A stretch of DNA of 64,000 bases, from NCBI GenBank assembly GCA_002900995.3, contig CM035304.1:2323476-2387475 (forward strand), read 5' to 3'. Under the pieces are notes generated by a model. It did not search any database. It saw only the letters and a list, made by a program, of their open reading frames with translations, and was not told the origin of the DNA. Positions 35,037 through 45,965 of the stretch are shown here, piece by piece; position 1 is the stretch's first letter, and every line of letters starts with the position of its first letter. This DNA comes from Ganoderma boninense. Its lineage: Eukaryota; Basidiomycota; Agaricomycetes; Polyporales; Polyporaceae. The translations under genes and the position numbers were made by a program.

Positions 35037-36506
35037 TTAAATCTCACACAACAACGCCTTCGTGTCCATGGGCGGCCTCATCTCCACCGCGAGCACGCCC
35101 CGCTTCACGAGCCACGGCAGCACGCCCTGCAGCGTGCCCGCGATGCGCGCCCTGTCCTCAGGCGCGGGGTGCCCCTCCGTGTTGTAGAACACGAACGCGC
35201 AGCGCGCGAGCCCGCGCTGGCCCGCGAGCTCCGCGTCCATCGCCCGCCAGTGCGTCCCCTCGGCGACCGCCTCGAGCACCTCCTTCACGCCATCGTCCTC
35301 GAAGTTGGCCAGCTTGTCCATGGAGTCGTAGCCGTAGTCCTTGGTGCCTGCGTGCACCTTGAACGGTGATCGAGCGCACGGAGGGGGGCGAGGGCGAGAC
35401 GAGGCGCGCGTACGCGGGGAGCACGCCGCGCAGGTAGTCCTTGTACGGGATGCGCGACTGGTTCTTGCCCTCGACGACGAAGGTCAGCGTCTCCAGCGCG
35501 GTGCACGATGCGATGCACTCGACGAGCGGGGTCCACGGCCTGAGGCCGATCCCTGCGTGCGTATCGAGCCCGAGTCAGCCTCGCAGGCGCGATGTGGAGT
35601 CGCGAAGAGAAAACACGCACCAGGCACCACTGCGAGGAGGCGGCGGTCGAGGTCGAGGTGGAGCTTGCGCAGGTGGTCGCGCGCACCGCGCAGGCAGGGG
35701 ATGAGGAAGCCCTCGAGGTCGGTCTGGCGGGTGATTTTGAGCCGGAGGGCCGTGAGCGAGCCGGCGGGGAGGGACGACGCGGAGAGGGCGGTCCCCAAGA
35801 CCGCGGGCGAATCGCAGTGCATGGAATCCAGCACCACGTTCTCGATGAAGGGCACCGTGGACGGAGACAGATCCAGCGCAGAGGTGTCGTCGACGCCGGA
35901 TCGCGCGCCGCAGCTCCAGACCCTGATGGAACGGATGCGGGAGAAGAGGCGGAGGATGTCGAAGAGGGATTTTGCCCCGTTGAACTCGCACCACGAGATC
36001 TCCAGCGTGTCGAGGACGGCGCGGGGGGATGGGCCGGCGTCCGGGATGGGAGTGTCGAGGGGCGTGATCTGCGAGGCCATCTCCGGGTCGAGCGTCATGA
36101 AGGATACGGCAAGTGAGCGCAGGCGCGGCGCCTTCGAAAGCGTCGCTTGAATAAACCAAGCGAGGGACGGTATGGAGCCGCCGTGGATGGTCATACCAAG
36201 GATAAAGCTTGCGATACGGGGAGTACTGTCGAGGAAATCCAGGAACCTCTGGAGCTCCTTTGGATTGCAGTGCTGGCAGTCGCTGTTCAGTCCTGGCTGG
36301 AGATTGACGAGTACGGAGCGAAAGAGGCGTTGTTGCGCCAATAATGCCCATTCGCGACAAACGAGGGTACACGCTTGAAGAGCCCTAAAGTCGTGGGATA
36401 CTTGGTCGAGGATTGCGCATTCGAGGTCAAAGGGGAGAGAGAGGAGCAGGGGGACACTGTATTTCTTGGACAGAGGGGAGGCTTGAAGCGGATATATGTC
36501 GTCCAT
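35037..36506 (-). CDS. F-box protein with leucine-rich-like region, one frame break
   Basis: Exon 1 (36506-35621) starts MDDIYPLQASPLSKKYSVPL and carries an F-box, LLLSLPFDLECAILDQVSHD followed by LQACTLVCREWALLAQQRLF. A repeat-like region follows, with hydrophobic blocks such as LRSLAVSFMTLDP, LDTLEISWCEFNGAKSLFDI and LRKLHLDLDRRLLAVVPG. Exon 2 starts at 35552 (GIGLRPWTPLVECIASCTAL). At 35348-35357 the frame changes: removing the ten bases GTGCACGCAG restores a reading frame that continues GTKDYGYDSMDKLANFEDDG to the stop at 35037. F-box proteins link substrates to SCF ubiquitin ligases; large F-box families of this type are common in mushrooms. The gene may be functional, misread by one indel, or a recent pseudogene. 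Confidence 0.7.
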
Positions 36507-36959
36507 GTCGGGGAAACTGAAAAGGGGTTGTCAGATACGTATACGGTAGTCAAGATCAGGTATTGGACCGCGAATGTGAATTTTCTGTGTGCCCGAAACC
36601 AGTTTGCATGAAAGCACGTTTTGCTTTCTAAAGTAATAAACGTAAATAGCACGACACGAATTCAACGAGCATGTAACACGATTTCTGCGATACATTTCAA
36701 AACGCTCGAAACGGCCATCAAAACCTTTACGGCAGCGGTGGGACCCACAGCCCCACAGGTGCATATGCTCGCTGTCTGCTTTGACGTGTGGAAATGGCGA
36801 GAATTTACAAAAATACAGGAAGAACGTACTTACCGGATGACGATGCGAGGAAGAGAGTGCCAGACGAGCAAAAATTTCGATGGTCCCGTACTCCTCCGAG
36901 CCTAGCCGCCGATAGCACGTGGCTTTTGGATGCCTTTTTCAGCGAAAAATTGTGCGCTT
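36507..36959. other. Intergenic, no gene seen
   Basis: This is the upstream region of the F-box gene and the flank of the Copia element. No feature can be supported. Confidence 0.5.
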
Positions 36960-37361
36960 TGTTGGAGGTTTGAGGGGCTCGGGGCTGCACGGAGGCAAGC
37001 CTCGCGTGACCCGCTTGGTCATGGCAAGGGCGGGAGGAGGTCGGAAGGGCGCGTCAGAGATTGCGACGCATGGGGCGCGACGGCGGGATCCCGTCGCGCC
37101 ATGGTTTGCTTATCTTCTCGTTAGAACCCGTATCGCATTCATTCGTACGTCACGTCTATTACGTTGACGTCCTGCTCGTATTTAGGTTTCCGGACTTGTG
37201 TCTGCTCACCTCAGTCCCGCGTACTGGAACTGAGGTGAGCGCCCCGTAACTAACTTATCGAGGACTCCTGCTAATGTTGTATCGTAGTGCTTTTTCTATA
37301 GGTACATACATCAGTAATATACCTGAAGTCCCGCGTACTGGAACTGAGTGCTTTTTCTATA
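36960..37361 (+). repeat. Copia 5' LTR
   Basis: It is bounded by TGTTGGAGG and the primer site. The first about 205 bases match the 3' LTR. The rest, absent from the truncated 3' LTR, contains two copies of AGTCCCGCGTACTGGAACTG and two of AGTGCTTTTTCTATAGG. Confidence 0.85.
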
Positions 37362-37376
37362 GGTTATGAGCCCTGC
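37362..37376 (+). other. Primer binding site for half of initiator tRNA-Met
   Basis: GGTTATGAGCCCTGC directly after the 5' LTR is complementary to the anticodon arm of the eukaryotic initiator tRNA-Met (GCAGGGCTCATAACC). This is the half-tRNA priming used by some Copia elements rather than priming from the tRNA 3' end. Confidence 0.85.
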
Positions 37377-37443
37377 CTTCTAGGCGGACTCCCTGTGAAC
37401 AAAGAAGCTCGAACGCGCACCTTATCACTTCCCTAATCCCACG

Positions 37444-38660
37444 ATGGCATCCGTGAAACTCGGCGACAATTTTGTCCAGGTTCCGAAGCTCGACGTTGGC
37501 GGCACGAACTGGGTCCTATACAAGGAACGGCTCGTGTGGGCGGCCGACGCGAAGGGGCTGGCTGGGCATCTTGATGGTACGTCCGTCGAACCTGTTGCGC
37601 TGCCTAGAATGGCGGGGACGGGCGTCACAGCTTCAGCGGGTGGCCAGGTCGCAGGTGCGACTGCGGCCCCCGCAGCTGCTGAGGGAGAAGCAGACGCCGC
37701 TGCTGGTGCCGCCAGTGGTGGGAAGAAGGCTGCGGTCTCCGTTGGCGTCACTCCGGGTCCTGGCACGGTGCCGGATCCCGCACAGGCCACGTACCTGGCC
37801 GATCTAGCTACCTGGAAGAAGGGGGAAGCCATCGTCAAGCAGCTCGTTGCGAGCACGATCCCCGACTCACTCTTCATGAAAGGTCCGTGCGAAAGGGACT
37901 GCGCACGCGATCTGGATGGCGCTCGCCTCGGAGTTCGAGAAGCGTTCCCGTATGATCTCGCTCGATCTACGCCAACGACTCCAGGAGCAGCGCTGTGGGG
38001 ACAAGGCGGACGTTAGAACCCACTTCGCGAAACTGAGGACCATGTACGAGGACCTAGCTGCGATGGGACACACCCCCGAGGACGACGACCTCTACGCCAT
38101 CATCCTCGGCTCGATGCCAACTTCCTACGAGTCATTCATCTCCTCTCTCACCGCTACGTCGACCGTGACCGGGACCGTCCTGTCCCCGGAGCAGTTGATG
38201 GGCGCCCTCACCGACGAGTTTGACCGCCGTGCCCTGCGCGCCAAGTCTAGCGGGCGCTCGGGCGGCGGAGGTGACGCTAGTGATGCGGCGTTGTCAGCGA
38301 ACGACAAGGGGAAGGGGAAGGGAAGGGGAAGAAGAACGTCAAATGTTACAACTGCTGAGAAGCTCGGGCACTACAAGTCAGAGTGCTGGGCGCCCGGTGG
38401 TGGGAAGGAGGGCCAGGGTCCGAAGACAAGCCAAGCCGAAGGAGAAAGGCGCGCAGCTGCGTCTGAGAAGGAGAAGGATGAGGCGTGGTTCGTTCACACG
38501 CGTCCGACGATGAAACCGACTCCATTCCTGATCTCCAAACCGTCTCCGACTCGTCGTCGGAGGGCGGTGACTCCATTCTTGATCTCCAAACCGTGTCAGA
38601 CTCCATCTCGGAGCCCGACGAAGATACCGCGTCCGTCACAGGTGACTGGACCCGGCTGAG
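37444..38660 (+). pseudogene. Copia gag with zinc knuckle, two frameshifts
   Basis: It starts MASVKLGDNFVQVPKLDVGG, followed by TNWVLYKERLVWAADAKGLA, a Copia gag (UBN2/DUF4219-like) N-terminus. A frameshift near 37,880-37,915 moves the reading to WMALASEFEKRSRMISLDLR and THFAKLRTMYEDLAAMGHTP. A second lies inside the zinc knuckle: KCYNC is read in one frame and KLGHYKSECWAPGG in the next (38,345-38,365). Gag packages the element RNA. This copy is inactive as written. Confidence 0.88.
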
Positions 38661-38699
38661 GCAGTCGATGAGGACCCGCTGACTTCACGAGCCACCTCG

Positions 38700-41600
38700 G
38701 CGCGAGCTCGCGCACGAACCCCCTGCCAAGGATGAGGTCATCCTGTTCGACTCTGGCGCCGACACGCCACATGTCACCGCACCTCCACCGCTTCATCAAC
38801 TACCAAGCTAATCCCCCGAAGACTATCCACGCCGCGATAACCACACGTTCCGTGGTGTCGGGCGCGGTGACATGTACATCACCGTGCCAAATGGCGAGTC
38901 TACGAAGCGGATCCTCCTCCGTGATGTCTTACACGCGCCTGCAATGGGCGTGACTCTCGTATCGATCGGGCGCATCACAGCCACTGGCTCGAACGTATCC
39001 TTTCGGAGCGACGGGTGCAAGATCTTCAACCCAGATGGAGACCTCGTCGCAACCATCCCATTCGTGAAGGGACTCTATCGGGCCACCATGCCTGCTGACG
39101 AGAGCGCGATGTCCACGGTTGAGGGGGAGAAACGGGCGGTCACGCTTGAAGAGCTGCACCGCATGTATGGTCATGCCGGATACGACACGATCCGCGCTAT
39201 GGTTTCGAAGGGCCTCGTCGCGGGGATCACGCTGATCCCTGGCAGCCCTCCGCCCGTCTGTGACGCGTGCGAGAAGGCGAAGATGACGCGCAAGCCTATC
39301 GCGCGCGAGCGCATCCGTCCTCGAGCGACCGAGGTTGGCGGCGAGCTGCACTCTGACCTCTGGGGCCCCGCGCCATCCGAAACTCTTGGCCACCGCCGCT
39401 ACAAGTCCATGTTCACGGACGATTTCAGCCGCTACACGATCTCCCATCTCCAGCGCACGAAGGACGAGACATTCGACTCGTACAAGAAGGTCGAGGCCTT
39501 CTATCGAACCCAGAAGGGGGCCTCGATCAAGTGCCTGCATACCGACCGCGGCGGCGAGTACCTCTCCGAGGCATTCAACGAATATCTGGCCCAGCAGGGC
39601 ACCACACGCAAGCTCACGGTTCATGACACGCCCGAATACAATGGCGTGAGCGAACGGGCGAACCGCACGGTCTTCGAAAAGACGCGTGCCATGCTTCGGG
39701 ACAGCGGGCTCCCGAATGCGCTCTGGGGCGAGGCGGCAAGCTACGCCGTCTACGTCAAGAACCTTACGCCGATGCGTGCGCTCGACGGCAAGACGCCGTA
39801 TGAGGTCTTCTGGGGCAAGAAGCCCAACGTTGCCCACCTGCACCCTTGGGGCTGCGAGGTCCGCATTCACTCGCCCGGCGGCACGAAGCTCGCCGACCGC
39901 TCTCGAGTTGGACGATGGGTCGGATGGGATATCCAGTCCGACGCGCACCGTGTGTACTGGCCTGGCCGCGGCACGGTCACGGTCGAGCGCAGTGTGCACT
40001 TCAACGCGGCGGATGCCGACGTCGAGGTCCCGCTCGAGGGGGAGGATGGAAACGGGGAGAACGGACAGGGGGAGAACGGAGACGGAAACGTCAGTACTCA
40101 CCGGGACGAGGGCGAGCGCGCCCCGACGCCGTCACCATCCACCTCTGCGACCACCAACCCATCACCTCCCGAGCTCCCAGCAGACCCTATCTCCGCCGCT
40201 GCACCTTCCCCCAACCAGTCCCAGCCTTCCGTCGACCAAGGAGAGCGGCTTGAGGCCGTGAATGAGCGACCGCGGCGTGTCTGAAAGGAGTCGGAGTACG
40301 TGCGCCGGCTGAGGAGCGGAGAGGGAAGTGCGAGCGGCCGAGCGGGTGGGAGGGTGTTGCCGAGAGGGATGCAGGAGGGAACGAGACCGCAGACGAGCAT
40401 GGAGGAAGTGGAGGACGAGGAAGGATATGTGCTGATCTCGAAGGAGGAGCGCGATGAGTGGGAGATGGTTGAGCTGGCGTTGGCGGCTGCTTCGGGAGAA
40501 GCCGAGTGCCTCGAGCCGACGTAAGCTGAAGCCAAGAAGCGCCCGGACTGGCCCAAGTGGAAGGCGGCCATTCAGGCCGAACTCGACTCTCTCCTCGGGA
40601 ACGACACCTGGCACATCGTCGAGCGGCCCGCCTCCGGCAACGTCGTGGACAGCAAATGGGTCCTCCGTGTCAAGAAGACCGAGCTGGCGAAGTCGACAAA
40701 TACAAGGCACGACTCGTCGCTCGAGGCTTCACCCAGATCTACGGCACCGACTACTTTGACACGTATGCTCCTGTCGCTAAGCTCTCATCCTTTCGCCTTT
40801 TCCTCTCCATCGCAGCTCGCAACGGCTGGCCGGCCGACTGCTTCGACTTCAACAACGCTTACCTGAACTCGACGCTTGACGAGGACGTCTACCTCGAGCA
40901 GCCGCCAGACCACGAGATCGCTGACCGCCGCAAGTACGTACTCAAGCTCGACAAGGCTCTGTACGGGCTGAAGCAGGGCGGACGCAAATGGTACGAGACC
41001 CTCTGCACCGCACTTGCTGACCTAGGCTTCAAGCGGGCTGAGGCAGACTGGGGCGTCTTCCACAAGCGCGACGAGCCTGAGCTCGTCATCCTCGTCATCC
41101 ACGTCGATGACTGCCTCATCACAGGCACGTCCCAGGCCGCCGTCGACATGTACAAGCACCGCATCAGTGAGAAGTACCGGCTCACCGACCTCGGCCCCGT
41201 CAGCTGGCTCCTCGGCATCAAGGTCTCGCGCGACCGCGAGGCTCGCACCCTCGCTTTATCTCAGCACTCGTACATCGACGCCATCATCACTCGCTTCAAC
41301 TTCGACGACCTGAAGCCTGTCTCGACCCCGATGGACCCTCATCTCCAGCTCTCCAAGGCCCAGGGCCCCGAGAGCGTGGCCGACGTCGCACGCATGAAGC
41401 GCGTTCCGTACCGCGAGGCGATCGGCGCCTTGATGTACGCCGCCACGGGCACCCGACCCGATATCGCCTTCGCTGTCTCGACCCTCGCGCAGTACTCCGA
41501 GAACCCAGGCTGGGTTCACTGGGAGGCCGTGAAGCGGGTCTTCCGCTATCTGCTGGGTACGAAGGGGCTATCGCTGGTGTACGGGGGAGGGAGAAATGAG

Positions 41601-42030
41601 CTGGAGGGTTTTGTGGATGCAGACGGGGCCTCGCAGGAGCACAGGCGGGCCATTACTGGGTACGTCTTCCTCGTTGATGGGTGGAGCTGTCTCGTGAGGC
41701 GTCGAAGAAGCAGGAACACTCATCACCCTTCAACGCCAGAGTCCGAGTACGTGCCGCTACGCACGCCGCGAAGGAGGCCTTGTGGCTGCGTCTGTCTTCA
41801 TCGGCGAATCTTCGCCCCCTCTCGGACCCGACCACGCCTCCACGCGCGACAACAGGCGCCATTCGCCACTCACAAAGGACAGCTCGTACACGCACGCACA
41901 AGCACATCGACATTCGATACCATTTTATCCCGCTAACTCCATCGAGGCTGGCTCAACGTTCTCATTATTGCCGACGGACGAGCAAACCGCCGACATCCTG
42001 ACGAAGGCGCTTCCCCGGTCAAGGGGCTGA
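38700..42030 (+). pseudogene. Copia pol: protease, integrase, reverse transcriptase, RNase H; broken
   Basis: The protease has EVILFDSGA and then shifts frame into RHMSPHLHRFINYQ. From 38872 an open block gives MYITVPNGESTKRILLRDVL, the zinc-binding pre-integrase region (LHRMYGHAGYDTIRAM, CDACEKAKM) and the integrase core with D (HSDLWGP), D (CLHTDRGGEY) and E (ERANRTVFEKTRAML). TGA at 40282 and TAA at 40522 interrupt the frame, and a shift near 40,690 precedes the reverse transcriptase (YKARLVARGFTQIYGTDYFD, the catalytic box HVDD in VIHVDDCLITG). RNase H follows (GFVDADGASQEHRRAITGYV), with another shift near 41,700, and the frame ends in PTDEQTADILTKALPR. Confidence 0.92.
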
Positions 42031-42077
42031 AGCCTTTCGCCAACTGCAATGCGGTCTCGCTCCGGCTTGAGGGGGAG

Positions 42078-42284
42078 TGTTTTGGAGGTTTGAGGGGCTC
42101 GGGGCTGCACGGAGGCAAGCCTCGCATGCACCCGCTTGGTCATGGCAAGGGCGGGAGGAGGTGGAAGGCGCCGTCAGAGATTGCGACGCATGGGCGCGAC
42201 GGCGGGATCCCGTTCGCGCCCGATGGTTTGCCTATCTTCTCGTTTTAGAACCTGTATCGCATTCATTCGTACGTCACGTCTTAA
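42078..42284 (+). repeat. Copia 3' LTR, truncated
   Basis: It matches the first about 205 bases of the 5' LTR up to CGTCACGTCT and is then replaced by ACCGTGTAGCGAGCAGCG, the end of another element that recurs at 48152. Differences from the 5' LTR are mostly single-base indels in homopolymers. Confidence 0.85.
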
Positions 42285-42781
42285 ACCGTGTAGCGAGCAG
42301 CGTCTTATGGGTTCATAAGGAGAAGGGGGCTCTGGACTGGAACGAAGCGGTTGGTAGGAAAGCGTCTATGGAGTGTCCGTGGAGAAGGTAAGGAGACGGG
42401 GAGCATACTAAAGGCAAGAACGGGGAGCTTGGCACAGACGAGAGATCGAATCAATGATGAAGCGGACATGTCCGTATGGATCGAGTAGAGGGTAAGTATC
42501 AACTATGACGACGTCGTCAACAGCAAGGTATGTGAAGGGAATGGCTCTGCGTTCATCGATGGGACGAAGACGGTCAGGGGCGTCGAAGGTGCGATTGAAG
42601 GGCTGCGAGGGTTGAGCGGACGGTATCGAACGTGAAGGCGAAGGAGAAAACGTACCATTCTAAGGGAAACAACCTTCCAGCTAGCCTTGAAGTGGTCCGG
42701 AATGTGGCTGTGGGATTGTTTAGTAGGAACGGTAAGAGGAGGAGGAAAGCTGGGCGACCTGAGGATTCCGCGGGGGATAAG
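42285..42781 (-). mobile_element. Second copy of the 3' end of the Helitron-like element
   Basis: This stretch matches 48152-48336 joined to 48823-49140, without the TRIM that splits the copy at 48 kb. It holds the hairpin CTTATGGGTTCATAAG (42304-42319) and the last exons of the OB-like cargo gene on the minus strand. The final exon, 42602-42408, is intact and ends DSISRLCQAPRSCL then TAG. The copy runs into the gap, so its other end is unknown. Near the gap, single-base differences from the other copy become frequent. Confidence 0.85.
42408..42602 (-). CDS. Last exon of OB-like cargo protein, intact (partial gene)
   Basis: After an acceptor CGCAG, the frame reads PFNRTFDAPDRLRPIDERRA, then VDDVVIVDTYPLLDPYGHVR and FIIDSISRLCQAPRSCL, 64 codons plus stop. 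This is the same exon as at 48960-48823, where the TRIM cuts it after YGHV. The upstream exons of this copy continue toward the gap with an apparent 1-base loss in the short exon at about 42,665-42,700. This copy shows the original C-terminus of the gene. Confidence 0.7.
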   Translation of the reverse strand, partial: PFNRTFDAPDRLRPIDERRAIPFTYLAVDDVVIVDTYPLLDPYGHVRFIIDSISRLCQAPRSCL

Positions 42782-42881
42782 NNNNNNNNNNNNNNNNNNN
42801 NNNNNNNNNNNNNNNNNNNNNNNNNNNNNNNNNNNNNNNNNNNNNNNNNNNNNNNNNNNNNNNNNNNNNNNNNNNNNNNNN
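42782..42881. other. Assembly gap (100 N)
   Basis: 100 N between the Helitron-like end fragment and the Gypsy pol fragment. Because both sides are repeats, the join may not be a true neighbour relation. Confidence 0.99.
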
Positions 42882-43207
42882 GATTTCATGCCCTTGATAT
42901 AACGCGCGTCGACTTCGACGATGAACTTTCGGAGACCTATGAGCCAGAACTTGAGAGCTCGGAGCGCCCGGAAAAGGCCATAGAGTTCCAGTTTGGGCTG
43001 CGAGAAACGACTTTCCCGTTCGTTCAAGGTGATGCTTCCAAAACGATTGTAGTACCTAATTCTCGGATTGCTTGGGTCTTGTTGACACAACAAATAGCCG
43101 ACGGCGATGTAGGAGGTGTCAACTCCCAAGACGACCGGGGCTCCCGAGTCGTAGTCGAGTGGCTTGAGCGCGGGACTTGCCAACAGCGCTTCTCGAAGGT
43201 CTTCCAC
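42882..43207 (-). pseudogene. Gypsy RNase H, cut by the gap
   Basis: PVVLGVDTSYIAVGYLLCQQ, RYYNRFGSITLNERESRFSQ and PKLELYGLFRALRALKFWLI are the RNase H-like region of Gypsy pol. It ends in FIVEVDARYIKGMK at the gap edge. Confidence 0.9.
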
Positions 43208-43232
43208 TGCCTTCCACTGTTGTTCTCCGAAC

Positions 43233-44473
43233 TCAAAAGGTACGTCCTTTCTTGTGAGGTGTACCAGGGCATTCGCCCGCTTCGCGAAATTCTTGATGAA
43301 GATTCGAGCAACCCCGATGGTTCCTAAAAAGGCGTGGACATCTGAAAGGGTTTCGAATTTTGACCAATTCCGTACGACCGGACGCGGTCATCGTCTGGCA
43401 GCCGGCTACCGAGGTGCAGCGGTGTCCGATGATGATCAAATCATCGTCGATTATAACCGCCTTTGGTCCCGAGAATGTTCCTCCTGCGTAGCGCATGCGG
43501 TTGATGATTCGATTGACGTTCTGGAAATGCTCCCAGACAAAGCGACGTATTCCCGGGTTCTCAGGTATCGTCTCATACGTCCCGTCCTCGTTGCGATATT
43601 CCGATTCCGGACCGCGTAAAGGAACGTCGTCGACATACGGAACCGTGAAGTCCGGGATCTCCGGTTGGAGGATGTATGTCACGTCGTCATGGAAAATCGG
43701 GACGGAGTCGTCCACCCCATGGGCAAAGTGGTAAGTCGGTGTGCGCCGAACGGGGTTTGGAATGTTGTGAGGTCGCGCGAACTTTCCGCTAGTTCTCGCT
43801 CGTCATACCCCACATACAAGTCGAGTACCCCGATGCATGCGTGCCCTGCAAAGCGCTCGACCAAGTGTTCCGGTACGGGTGGTACTCCCGAGTGCTGGAT
43901 AGTGACCGCATTCAGTGGCTCCAAACTATGCACGATTCGTGGTTTCCCGTCCTTCTTAGCCACCGTGAACCACCGCGACTTGTAGGCGGAATTCGAAGGC
44001 TCATAGACCCCTGCAGCGATCTTGCGCTTGATCTGTTCGCAGACTTCCTTGTAGATCCCTGGAGGAATCGGGATGTTCTTGAGCACCCATGGCTTGTGTT
44101 CGACCGTCGGCATTGTGACCGGAGGGAAGAATTCGGATTTGAACTTGCCGCGTTCGGAATCATTCCACGCGAAAGCCATTTCCTGGTTCCGGATCATGTC
44201 GTCGAGCAGGTCTAGTTCCGCAGGCCATAGGAATTTCTCGTGTCTAGCTCGGAGCTCATCCCGGCGCTCGGTCGTGTATCTTTTGCCGGGTTTGAACTCC
44301 GAGGGCGGATGAGGATTGAGCAGTGGGAGGTCCGCGAGTGGATCCCCCGGAATGTTTCGAACGATTCGATACTTGTCGGGTAGTTCGGAGAGTAGGGGTC
44401 GAATCTTTTGCGCTACCGGTTTGTATTTCTTCTTTGCGGTCGCAAAAGATTCGAGTGGTGAAGTCCGAGGCAT
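43233..44473 (-). pseudogene. Gypsy reverse transcriptase, frameshifted
   Basis: The first frame gives WTVAKKDGKPRIVHSLEPLN and GVLDLYVGYDERELAESSRD and reaches LPMGWT at about 43,715. One base out of frame it continues VPIFHDDVTYILQPEIPDF and the catalytic PYVDDVPLRGP. Further shifts occur between 43,330 and 43,420, before ETLSDVHAFLG-type sequence. The YVDD box is intact, but the gene is broken. Confidence 0.9.
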
Positions 44474-44801
44474 GGAAGTCGAGACGTCATATATGGGCTT
44501 ATAGTCTAGATTTTCGGCGATTGCTAAGAAACCTGAGAACGAAGGGGCCTGATGAGTTGAGGGAACCGAGAATCATGGTCTTGCGCAAATAGAAATGAGT
44601 TGAATGGTAAGTCGGTACTGGTGAGGTTTTTGGAAGTCACCCTCGGGTATAATCCCTTCGTCGCATGCCGAGAGATAAGCAAGGTGACGGAGGAACTACT
44701 ATCGTCGGCGAGTGGGGTATACGCAGCGATCTTCGCTTCGCCCGACCGATGGTCGTATTCGACGATGAGGGCTGCAGATTCGCCGTCATCCAGTAATTCC
44801 T

Positions 44802-45263
44802 CTAGGCTCGAAAAACCGCGGGCGTGGCCATCTTCGAGGCTTCTCTCTCCCCGAGGGTAGTAGCAACTCTCGCGATTGCTCCTGTGTTCGGACAATGCAT
44901 GGTTACTAACTGTTCCTCCTCCGATGGATTCTCCACCTTGAGTTTGACGAGCGTCTCGAAAGGTCTTCCTAGGAGGACTTCATACGCCGTTGTGCGAACG
45001 ACATACATTTGCAGGTGGACCGTGATGTCTCCGGGTACACGCACCGGGACATTTCGTGCGAGGCCTATGGTTTTGTCGATTGCGCCGTTCGCTGAGATTA
45101 GCAGGATCCCCGCAGTTGGATCGACGGAGATCCTGAGGCGGTTGCAGCAGCTCTCGCTGATCGCCACTATCTGCGAGCCTCCGTCCAAGACACACTCGAC
45201 GACCGCGGTCTCGTTGACTGTACACCATAGTGTCCGAATGAGGTGCCGGTCCTTTGCTGTCAC
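44802..45263 (-). pseudogene. Gypsy aspartic protease
   Basis: VVECVLDGGSQIVAISESCC carries the DGGS active-site loop of retropepsins, followed by ILLISANGAIDKTIGLARNV and VRTTAYEVLLGRPFETLVKL (the LLGRPF motif). The catalytic Asp is present. The frame is open here but separated from the reverse transcriptase by shifts. Confidence 0.85.
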
Positions 45264-45290
45264 AACCGGGTCCCATCTGCTCGTCGACTC

Positions 45291-45965
45291 CTAGAGAAAA
45301 TTCTCTGCCACTCCTTCGCTTCCTGGGTCTTCAACAACTTCGGAGTCTTGTAGCTCCTCGAACCTTGCTGCTTCAACGTCCTCTTCCTCGTCCGGTACCG
45401 TCTCCCAGAAGACCGTGTATCCCCTTGTCGCTTGATTCGGGGGGACGGGAGGCCTTGGAATGCTCCCTGCGTAACTTTCGGATCTTCCGGACGTGACACC
45501 CGGAACTCGACGAATCGCGGTGTCGTTGTGAATGGCCTTCCGCAATGCATCGTGCGAGGTAATGAGTTCGCCGAGCTCGCAAGAGACCTGCGTTTTGTAT
45601 ACCGCTTCCTTCAGGTTGTTTACCGCGTTTGGGCTACCATAAGTAACTTCGTTCCGGTAGGCAGGCGTGTTTCGGACGCCCGCTACGCCCCGCATTGGTT
45701 CTGCTGGCTTCGCGTGCAACGGAGAGGGGTCCGTCGCGTCCTTAGCTTTCGCGTACGGATGGAGTGGAGTCGCGCTCTCGGAAGCAGCAACATTCGGCTG
45801 GGGTGGCCTCTGTGTTACCGGTCGCTGAAGGTCCGTTGATGGCGAACCTTGCCGCGGCCCCGAAGGTCCTGGAGTGGGTGGGCGCGGGGTCGTCCTGTCC
45901 GCTGTTCCAACATTCGCCGGTCTTGTGGGTGGGGCAGCCTTGGGTCCCGCAGCAGCTGTGGTAAG
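45291..45965 (-). pseudogene. Gypsy gag C-terminal part
   Basis: A Pro/Ala-rich stretch (RPPQPNVAASESATPLHPYA) leads into RNEVTYGSPNAVNNLKEAVY and GELITSHDALRKAIHNDTAI, then an acidic tail ending at 45291. This order just upstream of the protease is the usual one in fungal Gypsy elements. The N-terminal gag is missing. Confidence 0.6.

Larger units (their letters stand above)
36960..42284 (+). mobile_element. Copia-type LTR retrotransposon, decayed, 3' LTR truncated
   Basis: The order LTR, primer site, gag, protease, integrase, reverse transcriptase, RNase H, polypurine tract, LTR is that of Copia/Pseudoviridae-type fungal elements. The left LTR starts TGTTGGAGG at 36960 and ends near 37361; the right LTR starts TGTTTTGGAGG at 42078 after the polypurine tract GAGGGGGAG and stops at about 42284, where another repeat begins. 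The coding part has at least four frameshifts and two in-frame stops, so this copy cannot make a full protein as written. The two LTRs differ almost only by single-base gains and losses. Confidence 0.93.
42882..45965 (-). mobile_element. Ty3/Gypsy retrotransposon fragment, decayed
   Basis: Minus-strand blocks in the order gag end (45965-45291), aspartic protease (45263-44802), reverse transcriptase (44473-43233) and RNase H (43207-42882) make this a Gypsy pol. The 5' end is cut near 45,965 and the 3' end, including integrase and LTR, is lost in the gap. No LTR was found in the window. Several frameshifts show it is dead. Confidence 0.9.

Noticed and set aside
38929..40101. 390-aa minus-strand frame
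   Set aside because: It is the antisense of the Copia integrase.
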